A stretch of 64,000 nucleotides of DNA from Gordoniibacillus kamchatkensis (lineage in GTDB: Bacteria > Bacillota > Bacilli > Paenibacillales > NBRC-103111): assembly GCF_000829455.1 (NCBI RefSeq), contig NZ_JXAK01000010.1, positions 62,001-126,000 on the forward strand, given 5' to 3'. The notes below the pieces were generated by a model. It saw only the letters and a program-made list of their open reading frames with translations. It did no database searches and was not told the origin of the DNA. This document shows positions 1 through 9,414 of the stretch, piece by piece. The translations under genes and the position numbers were made by a program. Positions within the stretch are counted from its first letter, which is position 1; every line of letters begins with the position of its first letter.

Positions 1-225
1 CTATTAAAGGATTATCAACGATTAGGGTTAGGAAAAATGCTATTTACTTCAATTGTAAGGTCATTAAAAGATAGTGGTTATTCAGCAATGATGTTGTGGG
101 TTCTTAAGGACAACCCTTCTGTTGAATTTTATAAATTACAAGGCGGACAGATAATTGGGCAGAAGGAAATAACAATAGGAAGCGACAGACTAATTGAGTT
201 GGCGATTGGATGGGATAGAATGTAA
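1..225 (+). CDS. GNAT-family N-acetyltransferase, C-terminal part (5' end outside window)
   Basis: The frame is open from base 1, so the gene begins before the window. The visible product starts LLKDYQRLGLGKML, which carries the Q-R-x-G-x-G acetyl-CoA pyrophosphate-binding loop (motif A) of GNAT acetyltransferases. It continues through a motif-B-like segment (NPSVEFYKLQGG, the usual 'N..A..fY.k.GF' region) to a stop at 223-225. About 74 residues are visible. The family transfers acetyl from acetyl-CoA to an amine; the substrate cannot be told. The DNA is noticeably AT-richer than the sugar operons to the right. The next gene is another GNAT on the same strand. Confidence 0.8.
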   Translation, partial: LLKDYQRLGLGKMLFTSIVRSLKDSGYSAMMLWVLKDNPSVEFYKLQGGQIIGQKEITIGSDRLIELAIGWDRM

Positions 226-330
226 CCGGTTTTTTTAAGCTGAACTAAGATTTATTCACAATTTGAATGTAGATTTGCCCCCATTAATTCCATTACTCAG
301 ATAACGGGTACTTGAGAGGAATGAGACCAA

Positions 331-740
331 TTGCTATATTCTACATCGCTTGATGGTATTTCCCCATCTATGTTAGATGGATTTTTTGTAGGTTGGCCAA
401 AGCTCCATCCGTTCAAAGCCATTATGAACTTTTACGGAACAGCTATAAATTTGTACTTGCCATAGACAAACAGACAAATAGGGTCGTTGGTTTTATAACT
501 GCAATTAGCGACGGGGTATTATCAGCGTATATCCCACTATTGGAAGTATTGCCCTCTTATCAGAAACAAGGTATTGGAGGCAAGTTAGTTCAGCTAATGC
601 TTGAGGAGTTATCTAATATTTACATGGTGGACTTAATTTGTGACGAACATTTACAGGACTATTACGTACGGTTTGGATTACTTAAAGCAAAGGGAATGAT
701 AACTCGGAACTTTGCTTATCAAGCAGGTCGACTAAGCTAA
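331..740 (+). CDS. GNAT-family N-acetyltransferase, frameshifted
   Basis: The long open part (from about 399) encodes a GNAT domain: VVGFITAISDG (beta 4 region), LEVLPSYQKQGIGGKLV (motif A, Q-x-x-G-I-G) and a C-terminal DYYVRFGL segment. The family-typical N-terminus is in another frame: from a TTG at 331, preceded at good spacing by GAGAGGA (314-320), it reads LLYSTSLDGISPSMLDGFFVGWP. The two parts join if one A is added to the AAA run at 399-401. The span of 410 nt is one base short of a whole number of codons, giving about 136 residues when repaired. A true pseudogene is possible, but a one-base deletion in a homopolymer matches eight other cases in this window. Confidence 0.7.
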
Positions 741-1364
741 CGGATACGATAGTAAAATGATCATGTAGGAGAAGGCGACACGGCGAACTACTCCAGATCG
801 TTGAAGTACTGATTAAATAGCTAGGACTCCCTATATACAAGGAGTCCCGGTCTATTACTATATTATCGCTGGACGGCTGTGCGGCACGGCGGCACGACGG
901 TGCGTCGGTGCTGCCAGCAGCCAGCCACATTCAGCCCCCTCGGAATTGCAGAGTCTTGCGCACAAAGTCGCTAAATTGGGTCTCTGGTGGCGCTATCAAG
1001 GAATCACCATTCGCAAACAGCTGCTTGCGACCAGTTGTTCCGTCTTGAGCGAACAATCGTCGTTAACAGAGTCAACGCAGTCTCTACCACGTTATATTTC
1101 TCTTTTGGCCGCGGTAACAGCGTCACCATGTTCTCCAATTAGCGACTTTCGGCTGTATTTCCCCGACATTCAAACGGCAACATGGCTCTGCGGCCCAGTA
1201 TTGACGTCTGACGACGCTTTTCTTGGGATGCTGCATAAGAGGCGCTATTACTGACACGCCGACGCACATGGCACGATAAGAGGAGACGTCTTACTCCGAC
1301 TAAAGGATTAGCGCGTTTCCCGAACCGACGGAAGAGAAGCACCGTTATAGAGCTCAGCGACACG
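741..1364. other. intergenic stretch with no supported gene
   Basis: About 620 bases between the acetyltransferase genes and the terminator of the beta-galactosidase gene. The only structure seen is a perfect 7-bp inverted repeat GGACTCC (824-830) / GGAGTCC (841-847) with a 10-nt loop, which has no strong T tract and may be a weak terminator for the acetyltransferase gene. Short reading frames exist (for example 946-1254) but show no recognisable domain, no convincing ribosome-binding site and no coding-like composition. This is also roughly where composition changes from AT-richer to GC-rich. Confidence 0.5.
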
Positions 1365-1414
1365 AAAAAACGGCCCGCGAGCCGGATCGTCGTCGATCCG
1401 CTGCAGGCCGTTTT
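1365..1414 (-). terminator. rho-independent terminator of the glycan operon
   Basis: Read on the minus strand, just after the beta-galactosidase stop, the sequence forms AAACGGCC ... GGATC-GACGAC-GATCC ... GGCCGTTTTTT. It is a two-part stem (GGATC/GATCC inside CGGCC/GGCCG) followed by a T tract, placed at the end of the eight-gene glycan locus. Confidence 0.85.
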
Positions 1415-1419
1415 GCCTG

Positions 1420-3180
1420 TTATTGCTCGGGGGCGCCCAAATCGGGCGAAGCTTCCAGCGAGACTTCCGCTTTCCCAGTGCCGTGCAGCTCCAGCACGAC
1501 GATTTCGTTCGCGCCTTTGCGCAGCAAAGGTCCAGGCACGTACAGCGTACGCTGCGGGCCGCGCTCCCAATATCTTCCCAGGTTGAAGCCGTTGATCCAG
1601 ACGACGCCCTTGGTCCATCCGTCCAGACGGAGGAACGTGTCGGCGATGTCATCCGCTTCAAACGTTCCGCGGTAAAAGACCGGTGTGCCGGAGCTCTGCT
1701 GTTGTCCCCCCGCCGCGAACTGCAGAGACTCCGTCGTCTTCAGCGGCAAAGGATGCATCGTCCACCCGAACAGGAACTGGTTGTCGAGGCGCACTCCTTC
1801 GGTGATGCCTTTGCTGTCTTTCAGCCGCGGGCCGTAATTGACGCGCCCCATATTTTCGACCAGGATATCCAGGCTCGCCCCGCCCGCGGGAATGTCGAGC
1901 GTTAAAGGCTGCGGCGCCCAGCGTTCGACGGTGCCGGCGAAGACGCCGTCCACATACACTTGCGCCCGGTCATGGACGTCCTGAAGATGCAGCTTTGCGC
2001 CTTTCCGCGGCCCGGATACGCGGGTGGAATACAGAATGAAGCCGTAATCCTGCCCCAGCTTCTCCATCGTCTCCGGACAGACGGCCTGCACCGGCCTGGC
2101 CAACCGTTCCAGGCTCGCAAACAAGTCCGCCGTCTCGCCGAGGGCGACAGTCCCGTAGCTTCGCTTCGCAATCGGCTCGGGCAGCGCGCAAGGCCCAATG
2201 TCCATATACTTCTCCAATACGCTCCGCACCCGGTAAAACTTGTCCGTCGGCTCCCCGGACTCGTCCAGCAGCACGTCGTAATCGTAACTGGTGATCGTAG
2301 GCTCGTATTTGTCGCTGTAATTGGCCCCGTTGTAAAATCCGAAATTCGTGCCGCCGTGGAACATGTAGAAGTTGACGGACGCCCCGGCCTGCAGCATTTG
2401 CTCCAGCGTGTCGGCCACGTCTTGCGCGTCGCGGGTGTGATGATGCTCGCCCCAATGGTCGAACCAGCCGTTCCAAAATTCCATGCACATAACGGGTTTG
2501 TCCGGTTGATATTCCTTCAGCTTGTCGAACGCTTCCGCCACCCGCGAGCCGAAGTTGACGGTAGCCAGCACGCCCGGCACCGTGCCTCCCTGCAGCATCG
2601 AATCGGTCGGCCCGTCCGAAGTAAAGAGCAGCACGTCGATTCCTCTGCGGATCATGCCCTGCTGCAAATATTCCAAATAGCCGGTGTCGTTCCCGTAGCT
2701 GCCGTACTCGTTCTCGATTTGCATGGCGATAATGGGGCCGCCGTTCGTGCACAGCAAGGGTGCAAGCCTCGGCAGCAGCTCGTCGTAATACGCGTCAACC
2801 TTGCGCAAATACGGCTCGTGATAGCAGCGCAGCTTGATGTCGGAGTCGGCGAGCAGCCAGGCCGGCAAACCGCCGAACTCCCATTCCGCGCATATGTACG
2901 GGCTCGGGCGGACGATGACGTACAAGCCGAGCTTGCCCGCGATCTCAATGAAGCGGCATACGTCCGCCAGCCCCTCGAAGCAAAACCGCCCTTCCTCCGG
3001 TTCGTGCAAGTTCCACGGCACATACGATTCCACCGTGTTGAACCCGCACGCTTTCAGCTTCGTCAAGCGGTCTTCCCAATACTCCGGGACGACGCGAAAA
3101 TAATGAATCGCTCCCGAGATCAGCGTTACCGGTCGCCCGTCGTACGTAAAACGATTTCCTTCTACCGCGAATATGCTCAT
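1420..3180 (-). CDS. beta-galactosidase, glycoside hydrolase family 35
   Basis: 586 aa. The N-terminal TIM barrel has the GH35 signatures GAIHYFRVVPEYW (~23-35), VPWNLHEP (~54-61), QIENEYGSYG with the acid/base Glu158, and CMEFWNGWFDHWGE with the nucleophile Glu234; beta-sandwich domains follow. The enzyme releases terminal beta-linked galactose. No signal peptide is seen, so it should be cytoplasmic. The open frame extends 107 codons further upstream, but that part overlaps the sulfatase gene; the ATG at 3180 has GGAGGAGA just upstream and starts at the conserved N-terminus. It is the last gene of the glycan locus, 23 nt after the sulfatase, and is followed by a strong terminator. Confidence 0.93.
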   Translation of the reverse strand: MSIFAVEGNRFTYDGRPVTLISGAIHYFRVVPEYWEDRLTKLKACGFNTVESYVPWNLHEPEEGRFCFEGLADVCRFIEIAGKLGLYVIVRPSPYICAEWEFGGLPAWLLADSDIKLRCYHEPYLRKVDAYYDELLPRLAPLLCTNGGPIIAMQIENEYGSYGNDTGYLEYLQQGMIRRGIDVLLFTSDGPTDSMLQGGTVPGVLATVNFGSRVAEAFDKLKEYQPDKPVMCMEFWNGWFDHWGEHHHTRDAQDVADTLEQMLQAGASVNFYMFHGGTNFGFYNGANYSDKYEPTITSYDYDVLLDESGEPTDKFYRVRSVLEKYMDIGPCALPEPIAKRSYGTVALGETADLFASLERLARPVQAVCPETMEKLGQDYGFILYSTRVSGPRKGAKLHLQDVHDRAQVYVDGVFAGTVERWAPQPLTLDIPAGGASLDILVENMGRVNYGPRLKDSKGITEGVRLDNQFLFGWTMHPLPLKTTESLQFAAGGQQQSSGTPVFYRGTFEADDIADTFLRLDGWTKGVVWINGFNLGRYWERGPQRTLYVPGPLLRKGANEIVVLELHGTGKAEVSLEASPDLGAPEQ

Positions 3181-3203
3181 TATTTGTCTCTCCTCCGATT
3201 CGT

Positions 3204-4679
3204 TCACATCATATGGCTGAGGCATGCCTGCGGCCGCCTGCCGGCCGTCAGCTTTCCTTGCTGCACGTAGCCTTCCTCCCGGCCGTCCAGCTCTTCTGTT
3301 AAGCGCTTTCGCCAGCGCTCCAGCCTGGGCGCATGCCCGGGATGCGGCGCCAGATTGACTGTCTCCTGCCGGTCTTGCACGAGATCGAACAGCTGCTCTT
3401 CGCCCGTCTGCGAATACCAAATATATTTGTCGCGGCCATCGGTCATGTAGTGCACGGAGCGTTCGCCCGCTTCGTGCTCGCCGTGCAGCGCGTCGCGCCA
3501 CCCGGCCGGAGCCTCCCCGCGCGCCAGCGGCAGCAAGCTGCTTCCGTCCACGGACTCCGGGATTGCCGCTCCGGCGGCGTCCAGCAGCGTCGGCATCACG
3601 TCGCGCAGCTCCGCCACCTCATATCGCGTCGAGCGCCGGGCCAGACCGAGCTTTCCGCCCGGATCGGCTACGATGAGCGGCACGTTGGCGCTGCCTTCGT
3701 ACGGCAACGTTTTGCGGAACAGCCGATGGTCGCCGAGCAGCTCCCCATGGTCGGATGTGAACACGATGAGCGTGTTGTGCAGCACGCCGTACTCCTCCAT
3801 CGCCTGGAACAAGCGGCCGAGCTGATGATCCACGTGCGTGATGAGCGCGTAGTAGGCCGCCCGGGCCCGCCGCAGTCTTGCCGCCGGGACGATGCCTTTC
3901 GCCGTCACCGGATTGAGCCCGTGGCGCTCCGGATCGCCCGCCGCCGCCCAGTCGCCGACAGGCGGTTCCGGCAGCTCCAAGTTATCGTACAGGTCCAGAT
4001 ACGCCTCCGGCGGGTCGAACGGCGGGTGCGGCCGCACGAACGACGTATACAGGAAGAACGGCTTGCGCGGGTCGCGCCTGCGCAGAAAATCGATCGACTG
4101 CGTCACGGTCCAATTCGTCGGATGGAGGCGCTCCTCCAAATGCCACGGGCGAGCCATCGTAGACGCGTTGCAATCGAGGCCGAGGTCGGTCAAATCCGCG
4201 TGTGCCCCGGCCTGCTGCCGCAGCCAAGGGAGATAGTCGTCCACTTGGTCGAACCATTCCGTCACGGTGTTCCGATGCTTGAACCGGTTATGGTGCAAAT
4301 AGCCGTCGTGCAGCACTACGTTATGGAAGCCGCACAAGTTGCGCGCCGGGTAGACGTGCATTTTGCCGACGCATTGCGTATGGTAGCCTGCCGCCGCCAG
4401 CTCGCCCGCTATCGTATGAGGATAATTCCAGGGTACGCCTTCCTTGTAGCCGACCCGTCCGTGCGACGTCTGGCTCATCCCCGTCAAAAGCGCCGCCCGT
4501 GCAGGTATGCAGCTCGGCGTCGCCGAGTAGGCGTTGCGAAATGTGGCGCCGTTTCTCGCCAGCTGGTCGAGGTTCGGCGTCTCGACGACCGGATGGCCCA
4601 GACCGCTCAGGCAATCGCCGCGCATTTGATCCACGGTAATGAGCAGCAAATTGGGCCGATTATCTGCACCGCCGTTCAT
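3204..4679 (-). CDS. sulfatase (formylglycine-dependent, S1 type)
   Basis: 491 aa. The N-terminus RPNLLLITVDQMRGD supplies the metal-binding Asp17, and CIPAR (Cys57 to Arg61) is the C-x-P-x-R motif whose Cys is oxidised to formylglycine in active sulfatases. FTSDHGELLGDH is the second metal site. It should hydrolyse sulfate esters from a carbohydrate. No maturase (FGE or anSME) lies in the window, so it must be encoded elsewhere. No signal peptide is visible, which is unusual for glycan sulfatases and suggests that sulfated oligosaccharides are imported intact. It lies 5 nt after the GH29 fucosidase and 23 nt before the beta-galactosidase. Exact sulfate position specificity cannot be inferred. 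Confidence 0.92.
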   Translation of the reverse strand: MNGGADNRPNLLLITVDQMRGDCLSGLGHPVVETPNLDQLARNGATFRNAYSATPSCIPARAALLTGMSQTSHGRVGYKEGVPWNYPHTIAGELAAAGYHTQCVGKMHVYPARNLCGFHNVVLHDGYLHHNRFKHRNTVTEWFDQVDDYLPWLRQQAGAHADLTDLGLDCNASTMARPWHLEERLHPTNWTVTQSIDFLRRRDPRKPFFLYTSFVRPHPPFDPPEAYLDLYDNLELPEPPVGDWAAAGDPERHGLNPVTAKGIVPAARLRRARAAYYALITHVDHQLGRLFQAMEEYGVLHNTLIVFTSDHGELLGDHRLFRKTLPYEGSANVPLIVADPGGKLGLARRSTRYEVAELRDVMPTLLDAAGAAIPESVDGSSLLPLARGEAPAGWRDALHGEHEAGERSVHYMTDGRDKYIWYSQTGEEQLFDLVQDRQETVNLAPHPGHAPRLERWRKRLTEELDGREEGYVQQGKLTAGRRPQACLSHMM

Positions 4680-4684
4680 AACGA

Positions 4685-6082
4685 TCAGGCCTCCTTCCCG
4701 GCGCCCGAAGCAACCGCCGCATCCAGCGCAGCCGTTTTCTCCGCCTCCGCAACAGCTTCCGCTGCAGCCGCTCTCGCCTCGAACAGCAGCAATTCGCGCA
4801 AGCTCGGCTCCGCCTCCCCGTCGCCCGCCAGTTCGACGGTGACTCCGCGCGCCTTGACCGGGGGCAGCGTGACAATCCGCTTATGGCCGATGGCCCGCCC
4901 CTCATGCATGAGAACCGAAGCTGCCGACTTCTCCGTCACGATCGTCACGGTAAAGCCTGTCACCAGCTCGCCGTCCTCCAGCGCCTCCTGCAAAACGACG
5001 CGCTCCAGCAAAAACGGCGCATCCGCCTCGTACACCCAGCGCCGCCCTTCGCGCCGCCAATCCGCAAGCCGTGCCCGCGGGCGCCCGTACCGCTGCCGGA
5101 TCGCCGCGCCGAACTCGAGCAGCCGCGAAGCGTCCGGCTCCGGCAGCCGGCCGCTGCGGTCCGGCCCAATGTTCAGCAGCAAGTTCGCGCCCCTCCCGAC
5201 CGACAGCTCGTAAAGCCCCATCAGCTCCGTTACGCTCTTCGTATCGGCGGCATTGCCGTCGCTGTAAAACCAGGTCGAGCGCATCTGGACGTCGCATTCG
5301 GCCGGCAGCCAAACGGATGCGACGAGCGACTCCCGGCGCTCGGTCAAAATCGAAACGCGGGTCGAATCGACGACGTTGCGGCAGTTCGACGGCGCGATGC
5401 CGTCCTCGTTGCCGACCCAGCGGAAGTTCGGATCGCCCATATTGAAAATGAGCAGATCCGGCGCCAGCCGCCGGATTTCGCCGATAATGCGCGGCCAGTC
5501 GTACTCATGGTTTTCCGAACCGCAGCCGTCGAACCACAAAATGTCGATCGGGCCGTACCCCGTCAGCAGCTCCGTAATCTGATGAATGAAATAGTCGTCG
5601 TACGCTCGCGCATCTTGGCTGTAAAAATCGGCCGAGCCGTCGTACGGCGAATAATACAAGCCGGGCTTCACCCCGTGCCGACGGCATGCCGCGACGAACT
5701 CGCCCACGACGTCGCCGCGCCCTTCCCGCCATGGCGACTGCGCCACCGTAAACGACGAATATCGGCTCGGCCAATTGGAGAAGCCGTCATGATGCTTCGC
5801 CGTCAGCACGGCATACTTCATGCCCGCCGCCGCAGCCGTGCGGATCCAGTCGTCGCAATCCAGCTCCGCCGGATTGAACTTGTCCGGAGACATCGGCCTC
5901 GAATCGAAATCTTCGTACCCTTCGTAAAAAGTCCGCAAGCCAAAATGGAGAAACAACCCGAATTCCCAATCCTGGAATTCGAGCTGCCTCGCCGTCGGCT
6001 TCGGACGGCTGCCGACTGCCATCGCCGCCATCAACTCCTTTGTTTTGTCGGGGTCAACTGTTATATATATTCGCTTCGGCAC
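4685..6082 (-). CDS. alpha-L-fucosidase, glycoside hydrolase family 29
   Basis: 465 aa. The GH29 barrel is marked by FGLFLHFGLRTFYEGYE, the AKHHDGFSNWPSRYS motif (His97-His98) and PIDILWFDGCG with the likely nucleophile Asp185; a smaller C-terminal beta domain follows. It removes terminal alpha-L-fucose. The start is a GTG at 6082 with GAAGGGA upstream; the preceding permease stop lies inside this ribosome-binding region, so translation is coupled. No signal peptide, so cytoplasmic. The last ~25 residues are alanine-rich (AEAVAEAEKTAALDAA) and look like a lineage-specific tail. The acid/base residue cannot be assigned from sequence alone. Confidence 0.9.
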   Translation of the reverse strand: MPKRIYITVDPDKTKELMAAMAVGSRPKPTARQLEFQDWEFGLFLHFGLRTFYEGYEDFDSRPMSPDKFNPAELDCDDWIRTAAAAGMKYAVLTAKHHDGFSNWPSRYSSFTVAQSPWREGRGDVVGEFVAACRRHGVKPGLYYSPYDGSADFYSQDARAYDDYFIHQITELLTGYGPIDILWFDGCGSENHEYDWPRIIGEIRRLAPDLLIFNMGDPNFRWVGNEDGIAPSNCRNVVDSTRVSILTERRESLVASVWLPAECDVQMRSTWFYSDGNAADTKSVTELMGLYELSVGRGANLLLNIGPDRSGRLPEPDASRLLEFGAAIRQRYGRPRARLADWRREGRRWVYEADAPFLLERVVLQEALEDGELVTGFTVTIVTEKSAASVLMHEGRAIGHKRIVTLPPVKARGVTVELAGDGEAEPSLRELLLFEARAAAAEAVAEAEKTAALDAAVASGAGKEA

Positions 6083-6085
6083 AGC

Positions 6086-6925
6086 TTATCCCTTCAACCC
6101 GCCGACGTTAAGTCCGGACGTGATTTGCTTTTGCAATAGCGCGTACAGCACCATCGTCGGCACCATCACGATCACGAGCCCGGCAAAGAGCGCGCCCCAA
6201 TCCGTTGCGTACCGCTGCACTTCCATCAAGTAGGCGAGGCCGAGCGTCAGCGTGCGCTTGCTTTCGGTGGAAATAAACGAAAGCGCCATAATGTATTCGT
6301 TCCAGTACGACATAAAATTGAACACGATGACGGTTACGAGCCCCGCCCGCGCCATCGGCGCGATGATACGGAACAAAATGCCGAACCGCGAGCAGCCGTC
6401 CATCATCGCCGCTTCCTCGTATTCCTTCGATATGCTGCCGAGAAACCCGGTCATCAGAAATACGGTAAACGGAATCGAACTCGCCGCATAGACGATGACG
6501 AGTCCCCACAAGCTGTCGAGCAAATGAATCTGGTTCAGGAGCAGAAACAGCGGCACAATTTTGAACGCCACAGGAAAGAAAAGCGCGACCATGTACAGCT
6601 TGCGGATCCATTGAAACACCGGAAAATCGTACCGGGCGATGACGTAAGCCGCCATAAAAGCCAGCGTCGTGCTGATCGCCAGCGCCGCCGCCGTCACGAA
6701 TACGGAATTCAAAAAATAGGCGCCGATGTTCGCCTTGTTGAAGGCGTTGATATAATTGCCCCAATGGAGCGCCTTCGGCAACGCCCACGGGTTTTTGTAA
6801 AACTCGGTCGTCGTCTTGAACGAAGCGGTAACGGTCCAAAACAACGGATACAGCACGATCACGCTGTACGCCAGAAGCACGATGCGCGCCGGCAAATTCG
6901 CCATAAAGCTTTTGAAGTTCGTCAT
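6086..6925 (-). CDS. carbohydrate ABC transporter permease (MalG/LacG type)
   Basis: 279 aa, six predicted membrane segments. It carries the EAA loop of inner-membrane ABC permeases, EYEEAAMMDGCSRFGILFRIIAP, which docks the ATPase. The C-terminus GLNVGGLKG is typical of CUT1 MalG-type subunits. It works with the upstream MalF-type permease and the binding lipoprotein. No ATPase gene is present in the cluster, as is common in Bacillota that share one MsmX/UgpC-like ATPase among several sugar importers. Lies 16 nt after the partner permease. Confidence 0.92.
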   Translation of the reverse strand: MTNFKSFMANLPARIVLLAYSVIVLYPLFWTVTASFKTTTEFYKNPWALPKALHWGNYINAFNKANIGAYFLNSVFVTAAALAISTTLAFMAAYVIARYDFPVFQWIRKLYMVALFFPVAFKIVPLFLLLNQIHLLDSLWGLVIVYAASSIPFTVFLMTGFLGSISKEYEEAAMMDGCSRFGILFRIIAPMARAGLVTVIVFNFMSYWNEYIMALSFISTESKRTLTLGLAYLMEVQRYATDWGALFAGLVIVMVPTMVLYALLQKQITSGLNVGGLKG

Positions 6926-6941
6926 GTTTGCCGCCTCCGGA

Positions 6942-7826
6942 TCAGTATTGGATCGCCTCTCGCTTCATGAACGCTTCGCTGAGGAACGTCAGCACGACGG
7001 TGATGAGCAGCATGAAGACGCCGATCGCCATCGCGTAGCCGAAATTGCCGTTGCTGAATGCCTGGCCGTACAAATACGTCATCAGCACCTCGGAAGCATG
7101 GTCGGGTCCTCCGTCCGACATAATGCGGACGAATACGAAGGTGAAATTGAACACGCCGATAAGGAAAAAGACGACCGTAATGCGCAGCACGCTCCAGATA
7201 AGAGGCAGCGTAATGAGCTGAAACTGCTTGAATTGCGAAGCGCCTTCCAAATGCGCCACTTCGTACATATCCGGCGGAATGCCCTCGATGGCAGCCATAT
7301 AAATCACCATATAGTAGCCGACCGCCTGCCATACCATCGGCGCGGCCAGCGCCCACAGCACCGTGCCCGACTCGCCGAGCCAGGCGTGCGTTAAGCCTGA
7401 CAAACCGATGCCCTTCAGCATCGAATTCAATATGCCGAACGTCGGATGGAAAATGAACGACCACAGAATCGAAATGACGACAAGCGCCAACACGTTCGGA
7501 AAAAAGAACGTCGTGCGGTAAAACAGCCGCTCCTTGAGCTTGCTGCGCATCAGCATAACGGCGAACAGCATCGCCAGCCCCATTGTGACGACGGGCACGA
7601 CGAGCAGGAAAAACAGGTTGTTCTTAAAAGACTTCCAGACGATCGGGTCGTGCAGCAGCGTGCGGTAATTGTCGAAGCCGATAAACGTTTTGACATCGCT
7701 GACCCCGCTCCAGCTGTAGAACGACATCAGTATGGCCCGGACGAACGGATACAGGTCGAACACGAGAAACAGCACAAGTGCGGGCAGCGTACACGTCCAA
7801 AGAAATGTTTTCAAGTTGCGGTTCAT
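6942..7826 (-). CDS. carbohydrate ABC transporter permease (MalF/LacF type)
   Basis: 294 aa with six membrane segments, the first at ~10-30 (LWTCTLPALVLFLVFDLYPF). The EAA loop is MYEVAHLEGASQFKQFQLITLPL. It is the CUT1 MalF-type half of the importer encoded with the lipoprotein at 7897-9269 and the MalG-type permease at 6086-6925. The gene context (fucosidase, sulfatase, beta-galactosidase) suggests a sulfated, fucosylated oligosaccharide as cargo, which is an inference. Confidence 0.92.
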   Translation of the reverse strand: MNRNLKTFLWTCTLPALVLFLVFDLYPFVRAILMSFYSWSGVSDVKTFIGFDNYRTLLHDPIVWKSFKNNLFFLLVVPVVTMGLAMLFAVMLMRSKLKERLFYRTTFFFPNVLALVVISILWSFIFHPTFGILNSMLKGIGLSGLTHAWLGESGTVLWALAAPMVWQAVGYYMVIYMAAIEGIPPDMYEVAHLEGASQFKQFQLITLPLIWSVLRITVVFFLIGVFNFTFVFVRIMSDGGPDHASEVLMTYLYGQAFSNGNFGYAMAIGVFMLLITVVLTFLSEAFMKREAIQY

Positions 7827-7896
7827 GTTCGTTCACATCCCGGTCGGAATCCAAGAAGCCGGCGAAGGACCCTCCACCGGCTTCTCCGTTTCCGTA

Positions 7897-9269
7897 TTAT
7901 TTTCCCGCTTTCGCTGCGGCGTCGCGCATTTTGGCAAGCGCTTGCTCCTCGCGGTCGATCCATTGATCCACCGTCAGCTCCTTGTTGATGAGCCCGCCGA
8001 TCGGGGAAAACGTATCTTTATTGATTTTGATTTCCGTCGGCGGCGTTACTTTCCATTGGAAGGAAATTGCTTGACGCCGTTATCGAACACCTTCATCGCT
8101 TCGTACGTCGACTTCGGAATCGAGTCCTTCACCATGTCGGCTCCGCTTTTCACCGGCATGACGCTGCCCGACAGCTGCGCATTGAGGATGATGCTTTCTT
8201 TCTTGTACTGGTATTTGATAAATTCTTTGGCCAAATCTTTGTTTTTCGCTTTGGCCGGTACGACCATAATTTCGTTCGACGTCAGTGCATAGCGCTGGTC
8301 GCCTTTGTTAAATACAGGCGGCGCCATGAAGCCGAACTGGAAGCCTTCTTCGCGCGGAGCGTCCTTCATTTCGCCTTCGAACCAGCTGCCGTTCGGAATG
8401 AACAGCGCTTTGCCTTGCAAAAATTCCGTCTGCGCTTGCGTATGGTTCATGGCCACCGTCCCCGGCATCACATAGCCTTTTTTCGCCATCTGATCGTAGA
8501 CCGAGAGCACTTTTTTGACCGGCTCGGAGCGGAACGAGCCTTCTTCGTAATCGGCAATTTTCTTCAGCAGATCGGGACCGCCCACGGAAGCGAGCGTTGG
8601 CCAGAACACCGACTCGTTGTACGACGGATACATGCCCTGGTACGTAAAGAGCGAACGGCCTTCCTTCTTGGCGGCTTCGCCGAGGGCGAGGAATTCGTCC
8701 CACGTTTCCGGCACTTTCCAGCCCTTTTGCTGGAACAGCGTTTTGTTGTACCATAAGCCGAGCACCGTCAAATTGGTCGGCGCGAGGTAAACTTTGCCGT
8801 CGCCGTACGGCTTGCCATTCTCGAGCACGCCGTCGATCAATTTGTCTTTGATTTTCTCGCTTTCGCCCGGCGCGGTAGCGTCGAACACGTCGGTGATGTC
8901 GGCGAACGCCTTGTCCGAAATCATCGCCTTGACGTCGTCCGTCACGTTAATGTACATGAAATCGGGCGGGTTGCCTGCGATCATTTGCGGCTTGATGACG
9001 TCAAGTATTTTCGGGTTGGAGGTGATGTTGACCTTCGTGCCCGGGTGATCGGCCTCGAATTTTTTGGATATGTCTTCCCAGTACTTTTTGCCGAAGCCGC
9101 CTTCGAATACGGCGATGTTCAGCTCCTGCTGCTTTTTCGCTTCCTGGCCGCCCGTCCCGGCTCCCTGCTTTGCGCCGGCTGCGCCGCTGTTGCCGCAGCC
9201 TGCGGCAAAGAGAGAGACGGCTGTCAGAACGCCGATGCCGGACAACCATGTTTTCGCCTGTTTGCTCAT
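7897..9269 (-). CDS. extracellular sugar-binding lipoprotein of ABC importer, frameshifted near the 3' end
   Basis: Starts MSKQAKTWLSGIGVLTAVSLFAAGC: a lipoprotein signal with lipobox LFAAGC, so the mature protein is membrane-anchored. The ATG at 9269 has GGAGG about 13 nt upstream; a TTG at 9320 is also open but lacks such a site. The body is a CUT1 family-1 solute-binding protein. The frame stops early at 8046, but the other frame continues ISFQWKVTPPTEIKINK ... AKMRDAAAKAGK to a stop at 7897. One T added to the TTT run near 8065 fuses them into a 457-aa protein of normal family length. The 1373-nt span is one base short of whole codons. Probably intact in the organism. Confidence 0.85.
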
Positions 9270-9414
9270 TTGTCTCGTGTGACCTCCGTTATGAAACCAT
9301 GTTGATTTTGTACGCTTCAAGCTTATCCCATAACAAGCGGCCGGGACATTGACAGATTTGACGAAAAACTGGACGATTCCGACAACGCGGCCCGGTCGTG
9401 CCGCATAATGGCGG

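Noticed and set aside
946-1254. 102-codon plus-strand frame in the left intergenic stretch
   Set aside because: No recognisable domain, no ribosome-binding site and low-quality residue pattern; most likely chance.
1960-3270. Long plus-strand frame opposite the GH35 and sulfatase genes
   Set aside because: Antisense shadow in GC-rich coding DNA; the minus-strand products have complete family motifs.
3181-3501. N-terminal extension of the beta-galactosidase frame
   Set aside because: It overlaps the sulfatase gene, is Arg/Ala-rich and lies upstream of a well-placed ribosome-binding site and conserved start.
3333-5213. 626-codon plus-strand frame opposite the sulfatase and fucosidase genes
   Set aside because: Rich in Arg, Pro and His without domain signatures, as expected for an antisense shadow.
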